This document shows, in pieces, positions 23,736 through 33,387 of a stretch of DNA of 64,000 nt. Both the position numbers and the translations under genes were made by a program. This stretch comes from Coprinopsis marcescibilis (lineage: Eukaryota > Basidiomycota > Agaricomycetes > Agaricales > Psathyrellaceae). The DNA is taken from the NCBI GenBank assembly GCA_004369085.1, contig ML210282.1:1-64000 (forward strand). The letters are read 5' to 3'. The first letter of the stretch is position 1. Every line of letters begins with the position of its first letter. The notes under the pieces were generated by a model. That model searched no databases and was not told where the DNA came from. It worked only from the letters and a program-made list of their open reading frames with translations.

Positions 23736-26700
23736 CTACCACGCTTCGGGTATAGGGGGAAAGTCGCCAGACCATCCGTTGGTCGCTTTGGTTTGGAGGA
23801 AAATGCCTTCGGATCCGTTAGCAGGGAGACCGAGATCGGCCAAGCTCTGCTCCTGGAGCCAGACAGGGATAACAGCAGAATTGAAGATCCCGCCTTCTTG
23901 TGGCCACGAAAATCCGAGCTCTTCCATTGTAAATGGTGCAGGGACAGACGGATCGACATAGGTTTGAGGCGAGATGACCATGTTTTCGGCTTGGGCAAAT
24001 GCTGGAGGCGGCATGACCGGCAAGGGATTTAGGCCACCAGGTTGCATGCCAACCTTACGTCGAAGGTTTGCCAACATGATTCGGAGAGTAAAAGCGTATC
24101 TGGAGACCGTGGTTAGCATGACGTTTCAACGGATTCTTTAACAAATAAAAAAACAAACCTTTCGGCAGCTACGTCAGAGAGGAGCTGTGCCATCTGCTCG
24201 ACCTGGTTGGTGACCGTAGCTAGGTCGATCTCACGGGGGAAGAGGCTGGCCATCTTCAACAAGAAGAGCCCAGAAAATGCCGCGGTAACCAAACTATCGT
24301 GCACGGCATACCTCAAAGAGGCCCTAAGTTTGAAAATGGTTAACAAGATGTCAGGTGAACAAAATAGATCGCCAACCTGTACTCAGATGAGGTCAAGAAA
24401 ATGGCCAAACAATTAGATGCGGCGTCCTTTGCTTGGAAAGCCAATTCCCTTTGTTCAAACGGCATCTTGTCCCACGAAGCGCCACGCAAAGCAAGACACA
24501 CGAGCCACAACTTTGCATAATGCAATTCTCCGGCAAGAAGCTTGCGGAGAAGGGATTCTTGATCCATTGTTTTGCCTGTAACAGGATATCAGCGACCATA
24601 ATTCAGTTCGTCGGAGGGAAATCACGAACGGTGAAGTTCATCATGGTCAGTCCACCACTTGTCCAACGCGACGTTTGCCCTGCGAATGAATGACAAACTG
24701 TTGTGATTGAGTTGACTGCTGCTAAGTGGGCTCAAGGTCTCATATATTTGAGCTATAGACGCGCATATCAGCGAGGTTTTCAACTTGATAAAAAGTGAAC
24801 CTACTCTTTTGGGCGACCATCTCGACTAAAGCGATAAGTCTGACATCTGTCGCCGAGGCCATAGGGTGGCCTAACAGTAGACGACAGTGGCGAATGCTTG
24901 ATTCGTCCCGAAGGACAATTGGGCGCCCGGTTCCCAAACTCATTCTGGAATGAAGCTTAATTCGCTATACATACTTTGTTATGGGAAGATACTCACTGAT
25001 GATCGAACCAGTATAAGCAGAGCCAGATGCGGGCAGAAACCACTGAAATAGAGTGTTTAAAACAGGAAAGATGGTCGTTTGATCAAAGCTTACCTAGGTT
25101 CCTCTCTTCTTCTTCAGTGCGCTGCTTGCCGGATTCGTCTGCAAGCTTATCAAGAGCACGGTGGAGTCCGAGATCTAGAGCCATTCTCATGGCATGACCG
25201 CTCGGCAGCCAGCCATTGGTGCTCCAGGCGGCGAGGAGGAGCATCCCTAAAACGATCGTTCAACATTGACGATATATCATCGATAGTAGCTCTTACCTTG
25301 CACGGCCTCTTTTCTGACCACGGGTCCGAAGAGAGATGATCGCGCGATACCTTGCGCTTCATCGAGACATTGGTAAAACGTTTGGCTCAGAGGGCCGTTA
25401 CCACTACGAATCTTAGCGGCAATGGCCAAAATCGCGTCAAATGTCCAAGGGCTACGTTCTGCCAAACTTTCGTAGGTGTCGTACGCGGGATCAAACAGAG
25501 GGATGAAGAGATGACATCCACCGAAGAATCTGACAAATAATCAGTCCTCAAGATTCGTGACCGAGGGTAGATACCCACATGCTGAATAGCTCTCTAGCCT
25601 CTTGCTCAGAGACCATTCCCTAGACATTCACGTCAGTTTTTTTAAATCCGTGACAGGTACTAAATCCTTGAACCTTTTCCACAACGTGTGGGAAAGCATT
25701 CCTCGGGGTGGGCTCCGCCCTCTTGCGCTTCTTCACTCTATATTGCTAGGGTCAAATTGTGCATCACTGTGACCATGAGAGTACCTACCTTGGTGAAATA
25801 GCAGAGGGTGCAGCTGCAGCCTCCGCCGCCGCATTTGCGAGGCCTTGCAAAGCTTCGATCGGGGCATTGATGGTTGATCGTGGCAATGTATCCTCAGACT
25901 CATCCTCGGAAGAAGCAGCAGTGCTGGGAATAATACCGTATGATGCATATTTATGAGGCTACGCATATGTGTTAAGGATAATTCTCGTGGTAATAGGCAT
26001 CATAGTAGCGCACTGGTGGGGCAAACCCGGGGAGAGGCGGAAAACCTCGCGCTCGATCAAGGGGTTGGGTGGGCATCTCAAAGCCGTTGCGAGGGGGTTG
26101 GGGAGCTCCTGCTGGGTTTGGACCTGGTGCCTCCATGCCCGGCGGTGGATATGGTGCTGGGGGATGTGGCAATGGGGGTGGAGGACCTGCATGGGGTGCC
26201 ACAGCAGACAAAATTCTGTCGAGAGAGGCCTGCATGCCAATCATCTGGCTCTGTAGTACCTGTGAATGGGACATAAGTCAGAGAATAGATCTGCTGCAAT
26301 CTGAGGAGACATACCAAGTACTGGCCCTCCAGGCGTGAGAGTCTTCTAAAAACATGTTGAGATCTCTAGAAATCGGGGTCACAGAGAGAAACTCACTCAG
26401 CACTGGGACCTGCCAGAGGCTGGACATTTTTCTTCTCTGGCTTTTCAAAGATACAGGCCAGACCAGTGGATTGACATCGTTTGCAGGGAGGCTAGAGGAA
26501 AAGAAAGCCGGGCCGGGTCGGGGAGGCGGGCCTCGTTAGCTTGCGGGACGGCAGGGAACCGTGAACAGAGAGCTCTTACATCTCCTTCACAGCGGTTTTT
26601 GCCTTTTCTGCAGTTCGTGCAAGCCCGGGCCCCTCGCTTGGGGATATGTGACGATGTTGGCTGAGGAGGTGCCGATGCTGATTCTGCAGGCACCATGACT

Positions 26701-26784
26701 GGAACTGGCCCAGTATCAGTGCGTCTCCTCTTATTCGGGTTGTCAGAACCATTGGCACCTGTGGCAGTTGGACTCGCAGACATG
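23736..26784 (-). CDS. Zn2Cys6 fungal transcription factor
   Basis: Sequence-specific nuclear regulator. The start MSASPTATGANGS is at 26784. A basic segment with KRRR leads into the binuclear zinc cluster, which is split by an intron: ACTNCRKGKNRCEGD, then PPCKRCQSTGLAC from 26491 downward. FEKPEKK and a linker follow, then a coiled-coil dimerisation helix (RLEGQYLVLQSQMIGMQASL). A Pro-rich stretch comes next (25972-26250). The middle domain is typical of fungal-specific factors: FFGGCHLFIPLFDPAYDTYE, LLLAAWSTNGWLPSGHAMRM, ALDLGLHRALDK, IWLCLYWFDHQMSLGTGRP and IVLRDESSIRHCRLLLGHPM. It ends PPIPEAW at 23736. Overall it resembles Leu3/PrtT-type regulators, but the target pathway cannot be read from sequence. 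More than ten introns; some junctions are approximate. Confidence 0.85.
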
Positions 26785-27164
26785 GTGGATTTGGTCAAAG
26801 AAATGCAAGCGTAGTATGAATGCGACTCAAAGACGAACAGTGGCCAGTCGGGAAAACTCATCCACATTCGGACATCAACCCAATTCGTCCGACTCCCGCA
26901 CGTGGCCTCAACGTCACTTGACCAAAAACTTTCCGTTTCCTGCTTCAAATCTTCAAGTTGGCCGCCGATGTCCACGACAGCGACCACGACGACTACGCCC
27001 ACCCAACGACCTCAAGGCTGCTTTTCTCCTTTCTGACAGTCGTACAGCATCATTGTGTATCTTAATTTACTGTGATTCATTCTTATCTTTCTTATGATGG
27101 CCTGTGTGATCGCGGCTTCTCAAGTATATATCCTCAGCGACGTCCTTGTCTCCCATCATTCACC
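26785..27164. promoter_or_regulatory. Divergent promoter region, Zn2Cys6 factor / first MYND gene
   Basis: 380 bases between divergent start codons. A TATA-like tatata at 27125-27130 lies 35 bases before the MYND start codon. No other gene is visible. Confidence 0.45.
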
Positions 27165-28231
27165 ATGTCGGACCCAGGCTCAAGTACCACTGAAACCCAA
27201 GTAGTAGAAGCGCCCAAAAAGCCAATGAAAGAGGTCCATTTCAAGGGCGAATCTCGTTTACTCAAAGTATGCCACTGGTGCTATGAGAAACAGAAGCCGG
27301 GAGTAAAGCCATACCAAGCTTGTGGTCAGTGCAAAGAGGTCAGTATTGGTCCGAATAGTGGTGGACTTTGTGATCACTCTCGTGTGCTCACTGCTGCTAC
27401 AGGTCATCTACTGCGTTCGTCCAGGTCGCAAATTAGCCCCCTGAACCTCTATTGATTCCAATCAACAGTCCAAAGCATGCCAACGCGCAAGCTGGCCATT
27501 CCACAAAGTGTGGGGGCTCCAGAAGTTCAAAGTACTGTTGCTGACATCCTCCATCCAGACGTCATGTAGATTGAACGCAGAGACCCTAAAGTCTGGGCAA
27601 ATCAGCGATCCTGTCATGGCCCAGCTAATCGCAACTTTCAAACGATGGTAGGGCCATATACGCACCCATCATCGCCAAACTTACGAGGAGACAGGCATAC
27701 AGGACACCTCGAAGTATTCAAGCACGCGGCCATATGCGCCCTAGACTTGGGAAGGAACCCGGCAAATCTCGAGAACGGTTACCTCTTCATCCAGATCAAG
27801 CCAAAGGACGACATCGACCAGTTGCCCATGAAACGAAAGTTCAGAGTCGTAACAGGTATTGTGTTGACTGAGGCTGAAGCAGGGAAGATCCTTGGTACGT
27901 CTACTAACCTCTTTGACTGCACTTCTCTCATCGTTGCCGTGAAGACAGATTCGTAGGAGACGGGGGAAAACCTATCTTCGATAGTTCCAAAGAAGAGTCC
28001 GAATTCCTCAAGAAGAAGGGCGGTCTTGGGATCTGCACAGTTATCATGATTATGCAAAACCTTTGGGAGGTTGTCAAGATCATTCTTCCGACACCGAGAG
28101 ACACAACCCTCAGGCAAATGCTCAACAACTGGGGTGATGATTGGGTTAGTGACCCACCACTCGTACTTGATTGTTGCCAATAAAAGCTTTCGCAGGTTTG
28201 GCATCTTTCTGCCGCTGTCGACGTCGTTTGA
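27165..28231 (+). CDS. MYND zinc finger protein, tandem copy 1
   Basis: Small protein with an N-terminal MYND finger and a conserved C-terminal domain of unknown function. Exon 1 (27165-27338) ends CHWCYEKQKPGVKPYQACGQ then CKE. Exon 2 is just 12 bases (27403-27414) and encodes VIYC. Exon 3 starts at 27469 with SKACQRASWPFHK. The last zinc Cys lies after the next intron (TSCRLNAETL). The C-terminal part reads HAAICALDLGRNPANLENG, LFIQIKPKDDIDQLP, a KKGGLGICTVIMIMQNLWEV region and a NNWGDDW end joined to VWHLSAAVDVV. MYND fingers bind Pro-rich peptides; no catalytic SET domain is present. It is the most divergent of the three copies. Confidence 0.8.
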
Positions 28232-29441
28232 TTCCACCGACACACCATTATATCTCACCTTGCCATCGAACCCAATTTCTCATCCTCATCCATCCATCCA
28301 TTCAATTTCTTTGACCTCTCTCTCTTGTGATGATGTGAACTACATAGCCACGACTGACAAGAGCTGATCTAGACGATTGCGACTGACAGTGAACAGTTAA
28401 CTCGCGACGATGTCGTATGTACTATTAGTATGTTACCTTTTACCGTTCTCTCTGCACATGTTGCAATTGAAGTCGTCCATACCAGTGCAGATAAATGATT
28501 CTTGTATATTATGCGATCGAACAGGCCCACATTTACACGCGAACAGGGTATCTTATGCTACGAGCTTGTCAGCGAATAGGCGGGTCAACTTACTTGGTTC
28601 CTTCCACCACTAACCAAACAAAGTATCAATGCCGTCTGCAAGCTATCCAGAAGACAAAGCGCTGCCTCAAGTGGAGGGAACCGCCCCCCACGGTCAGCTT
28701 GTTAAAAATTGGCATTGGTGACTGCAAATTAAAACCAAAATTGAACCTATTTTCGGTGTGTGGAAACAGTGATGAGGTTTGCGCAATATATAAGCGATGA
28801 GATTCTTGCTCATCTTATGCATTACAGGTGATGTATTGCGTACGATGAGTGTCAGCGAGGTGGTCAGCTATTTTGTACAATGCGAACAAACAGTATGTAA
28901 CGAAGAGCTTGGTACCATCGAATACGGATCGGATGGCGGAGACCAACATAGCCTCATTTCTACTTCAAGCCGCAAGAAGCGACGTCTTAGAACTCCTCAT
29001 GCCTTATATCAGCAATCTCTTAACAAGCAACGCAGAGGATGGGACTCATCAGTTGACTTGTCCTGGCAACGGGTGAACCCAGTATACAATTGATCAATTC
29101 TTTGCCTTTGCCTTTACCAATTGAGTAGAGATGACCGGGGCAAGAACCAAGTAGGTCTAGTACCAATCAGTGTTGTCAGGCGTTATTGACGCTTATACAT
29201 TTGGAAGGTCAATCTATCTTGGTAACAATCTGTGGATGCGACTAGATTGAGTCATCCCGAGTCAGGCTTTAGAGTGACAAACGCGGGTCGCGCTCATTTG
29301 CGAGAGATAGGGGCCCCAATCGCGACAAAATTCTGATGTGTCAGCAGGTGCGAACACTGAGGAAGGCACAACTTCGCGACCCGACCGTCTTTCACTAGAC
29401 CTTCACCACACGATCCTGATATATAGTACCACATCAGAGTG
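28232..29441. other. Gene-free spacer between MYND copies 1 and 2
   Basis: About 1.2 kb. Short frames only (for example 28797-29093) with no motif or splice logic. No fourth MYND remnant found by eye. Confidence 0.5.
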
Positions 29442-30522
29442 ATGTCAGCCAACTCAAGTTCCAACCAGCCAGGCAAGACGGAGAAAGACCCGCACTTTAA
29501 AGGGCAATCTCGTGTACTGAAACAATGCCACTGGTGCTCCAAGAAAGAGGAGCCCGGTATCAAATCGTTTCAGGCTTGCGGCCAGTGTAAGGAGGTAAGT
29601 TCAGTCAAATACCGAATTTACACCTGTGATTTATCATTTCAAAGGTCATTTACTGTGTACGTTTTCATATCTCCTGTAGAAAATATTCTGAGTTAGGCGC
29701 GGCAGTCAAAAGAGTGTCAACGGGCAAGCTGGCCGTTCCATAAAGTGCGTGAGACTGGACCTTTAAAAGACCGCCCGCCGAGTCGGAGATGCTGATTTTA
29801 GCGCTCTGAACCAGACCGCCTGCCAGATAAACGCCAAGGCCAAAAAGTCTGGTCCACTAAGCGAATCGGGTACTGCTAAGCAAGTCGCGGCATTCAAGAA
29901 ATGGCGAGTCTCGGTTTGTCAAACGCCCTCGCACCCACATGTTTCTTACCTCCCCATCCTACGTAGGCACTCTCTGCACCTTGACTCTCTAAAACATGCG
30001 ATCGTGTGCGCCTTGAACCTCGGCAAGGATCCTAACAACCTGTCGAATGGAATTGTACTCGTCCAGGTTGAACCGAAGCCAAATCAAAAGGATCTACCTC
30101 CAAAGAGGCAGTTTACAATTGTCGGGGGGCATACGTTTACCATGGAAGAAGCCTATATCATGCTAGGTACGTCGAAACTCACAGGTTATTTCCTGAGATA
30201 AAATTCTGATAACTATGGTTCGCGTTGTCTCAGCTGCACAAGGCGGAAAGCCCATTCTTGACAGCTGCAAACGAGAGTCAGAGCACATGCGCAAAAAGGG
30301 AGGTATTGGACTATCACCAGTTCTGATGATGATGGGAGATGTCTGCGACATAGTAAAGGTCATTTTGCCAAAGCCTGCAGACGCTACGAGAATGCAAAAG
30401 GAGAATGACTGGGGTCAGCAATGGGTAAGTGGTTCATGTTTCTGATATTGCATGAATTAAACATCGTTCATTTCGCCTGGACATAGGCTCTACATCTAGC
30501 ATACGCTGTCGAACAGGATTGA
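29442..30522 (+). CDS. MYND zinc finger protein, tandem copy 2
   Basis: Paralog of the genes at 27165 and 30752 with the same exon plan: exon 1 29442-29594 (KQCHWCSKKEEPGIKSFQAC then GQCKE), a 12-base exon 29645-29656 encoding VIYC, and exon 3 29706-29744 (SKECQRASWPFHK). The final zinc Cys comes in the next exon (TACQINAKAKKSG). The C-terminal domain: HAIVCALNLGKDPNNLSNG, VLVQVEPKPNQKDLPPKRQF, GGKPILDSCKRESEHMRKKG and GIGLSPVLMMMGDVCDIVKV. The last exon after a gtaagt to atag intron gives WALHLAYAVEQD. It is closer to copy 3 than to copy 1, so these two probably come from the younger duplication. Function unknown. Confidence 0.8.
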
Positions 30523-30751
30523 CCTCTTTCTTGGTGGTTTTCACAACCAATCGTCTGGACCCCGAAAGATCAGTTACTTTGCGTTAGCACTATTCAATCA
30601 AAGGCTCGGAGATCCGGCTCGTTGTGACGTACGTGCGGGGTAATGCCAACTGGGTCGATCACAAGTTGCGATGGTGGCGTGAGCCGCCAAGGTTTGACAA
30701 CCAACCCACAGTTTCAATTGAATTTGCCTCTCTGAGTCATCAGCTTCACCA

Positions 30752-31799
30752 ATGTCGTCTAGCTCTTCCAAGTCAACAGCAGCCTCAAAAGAGAAGCACT
30801 ACAAGGGACAATCTCGCGTGCTTAAGCAGTGCCATTGGTGCTGTAAGCCTGAGCCCAAAGTAAACCCGTTTCAAGCGTGTGGTCAATGCAAGGAGGTATG
30901 GGTGCTAACCATGCACGTGGCGCCTGGCTAACTATTTACTGCCCTAGGTGATATACTGTGTGAGCTCTCTTAGCTTTCAACAGGACCTTGTGGTTGCTCA
31001 CCCCATGCGTTATAACTTTCCAGTCGAAAGAATGTCAACGCGCCAATTGGCCGTTCCATAAGGCAAACGACTATCTCGATGTTTGTCACGCTTCAGTCAC
31101 GTCAAGGTGTATCTATAGGTGACCTGTAAGCTTAATTCCGAGATGAAAAGGAAGATGCAGCAGAACATGACTTTTGAGACCATGGACCTGTTTGCTACCT
31201 TCAAAAAGTGGTATGTCGGCCAACCCTCCATGCTGCCATCGTTCATACGTTGAGTCTTTTCCCTAGGCATACGACCCACATTGAACTATGGAGACATGCT
31301 GCTGTTTGTGCACTAGACCTGGGAAAAGACCCCAAAAACTTGGAAAATGGCGTTCTCTTTATCAGTGTTAAGGCAAAGAATAACATAGCGGACTTGCCGC
31401 TTAATCGCAAATTCGAGATAGTTGGGGGATTCATATTGACTATGGAGGAAGCTTACTCTGTCATGGGTTCGTCTTTCCTCTTCATTTGGTAAAAACTGCT
31501 GACATGCCACGACTCCTCAAGATGGTATGGCCAAGCCATTCCTGGACGAGTGCAAGCCCGAGAATGAGCACATGCAAAGGAAGGGGGGAATCGGGATTTG
31601 CCCCATTTTTATGATGCTAGAAGAGGCTAAAATGGTCGATATCGTCAAAGTTCTTTTACCAAAGCCGGTAGATGCAGTGAAGATGCAAAAGGTTAACGAT
31701 TGGGGAAGAGCATGGGTAAGGATTCCAGTGACGACCTGACCCGCCCCTCTAATGCGTTTACAGTCAATGCAGCTCGCTGGTGCTGTTCAGTTTGCTTGA
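30752..31799 (+). CDS. MYND zinc finger protein, tandem copy 3
   Basis: Exon 1 (30752-30895) encodes MSSSSSKSTAASKEKHYKGQ and the first zinc ligands (CHWCCKPEPKVNPFQACGQC). The 12-base exon (30948-30959) encodes VIYC. Exon 3 (31024-31062) encodes SKECQRANWPFHK. The next intron starts with GC rather than GT (gcaaac at 31063, ending tatag at 31118) and leads to VTCKLNSEM with the last zinc Cys. The C-terminal domain reads HAAVCALDLGKDPKNLENG, LFISVKAKNNIADLPLNRKF, MAKPFLDECKPENEHMQRKG and GIGICPIFMML. The last exon gives SMQLAGAVQFA. Only 229 bases separate it from copy 2. Function unknown. Confidence 0.8.
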
Positions 31800-31862
31800 T
31801 TGATCGTCGACGGACAAAGGAGCTCCACTTTCGCCGTTTTTCAGCCACTCCAACATTCAGCA

Positions 31863-32905
31863 TTAGTATATATCCTCATAATCTTCCCCAATTTCCAGAT
31901 ACTTTCGGACGTCATCCGGGTCAACTCCCGTCTCCCTTGTGAAATGGCTAAGAACGACGCAGTAATTGTCTATGCAATCCGGCATGCGGTCAGCCCTTTG
32001 TACCGCCACAAAAGAGAGAGGACAACTTACCTGTCCACCTCATTGCGGCCTCCTTTGCCAAGAATACAGCCCGTTTGGTTTGCTCGACTTTCACAGGATC
32101 AGAGTTGCCGTACGCTGCTAGCTCTTCCTGCAGTACGAGGTGCTGTTTCTTGAGCGACGTCAGCTTGGCGAGCAACTCCGTCCGCTCTTCCTGAAGCAAG
32201 GGATAAGATATCACGAGAGCAATGAGACAAACGAAGCAACAAACCGAAACGGGTCTTTCACTCCTCTCCGCTGTAATGGTAGTTTGGAGCTCTTGTTTCT
32301 GGGTTTTGAGTGTTTCGTTCGTTTCTTTAGCCCTTTGCAGTTTCGCTTGCATCTAAAAACCTCTTCAGCAGTGACCATGCCGTGCACGCTACAGATACTC
32401 AACGGCAGAGCCCTGTTGCGATGGAAAGCTCCAGAAGACTGTTTGGTACAAGTTCAGGCGCATATATTCACAAACTCTGCGTTGCGCTCACAGTTGGACG
32501 ATCCAATCTTGTCCGCTTGTACTAAACCATCGTCTACCAGTCCTTGGAGAACTTCCTTTACAGACTGAGAAACTACATTGGAGCTGTATCAGTGCTTTGG
32601 CCCCTCATAAACATACTGGAAACGTACCGATCCCTTTCAGCTTGGGCCCGAGCTTCTCCAGCTCTTTGAGCTGTCAAAACGTAGACTAAGCAAACTGGAA
32701 CGTTACCGAGGACGCCAAAGTACCTGATAGAAATCTTTCTGAAGGAATTCCATTCAATAGCAGCCATGAAGGAAAGCAAAAAGCTCACTGATTCATGAAA
32801 GATCTCCAAGAGTCTTACGCGCTTCTCCTCAGCAGAGACTCCTTTCGGCGCCTATCAGGAAGCTAAACAATACCATTACTCGTACGAACGACCAAGACTT
32901 ACCAT
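31863..32905 (-). CDS. MND1: Mnd1, meiotic strand-exchange cofactor
   Basis: Partner of Hop2; the Hop2-Mnd1 heterodimer stimulates Dmc1/Rad51 strand exchange in meiosis. The start codon is an exon on its own (32903-32905, followed at once by gtaagt). Exon 2 (32789-32851) encodes APKGVSAEEKRVRLLEIFHE plus S, exon 3 (32724-32738) is 15 bases encoding KDFYQ, then LKELEKLGPKLKGI and VSQSVKEVLQGLVDDGLVQA. SSNFFWSFPSQQGS follows, then a coiled coil (LQRAKETNETLKTQKQELQ, LLAKLTSLKKQHLVLQEELA) and AVFLAKEAAMRWTDNYCVVL. The C-terminus is DPDDVRKYLEIGEDYEDIY. All match the family in order; length about 205 residues is normal. The Hop2 partner is not in the window. Confidence 0.9.
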
Positions 32906-33387
32906 CGGATACAGGTGGTTGGGTCGATGTACGTAACGGTCAAGGTAAACAAGTGCTTAGATAGTGCTTCCCCAGGTTGCGTTATTTATAACGTTAAAGC
33001 AAAAGATTCCCCAAATAGCCAATCACCTTCCAATCGCGCCAGCGCCATACCTCAGTTCGAGAACTACATTCACAATAGAATTCTGTAAGCTTGAGCGCTG
33101 AGCTCTTTAGCAGATAGTACTAAGCGATGGGTTAAAGAGGAAGTCACACGTCCCTGGTATCAAAAAGGTGAATACGAATAGCAAGTGTCTGGAAAGTATA
33201 TTATGGTAATGCCTACAGGTCGATCAACAAGACACGAAATGCGAAATTAAAATCAAAAGCCATTCCATAGTTGAGATTTTTGGGGTTTGGTTGTCGTCAA
33301 TTGGATGAAAAGAAAAGAAAAAAGGTCAAAGTGGTCATGCAAGAAGACGGGACGACGTAAATCATATCTGGCTGCGGCCTGAGGGTG
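32906..33387. other. Intergenic, upstream of MND1
   Basis: 482 bases between the MND1 start codon and the stop of the next minus-strand gene. Contains CCAAT-like stretches near 33020 but no gene. Expected to hold the MND1 promoter. Confidence 0.5.

Noticed and set aside
25959..26276. Open frames of 93-107 codons on both strands in the zinc-cluster factor
   Set aside because: They arise from the Pro-rich low-complexity exon of the transcription factor read in other frames.
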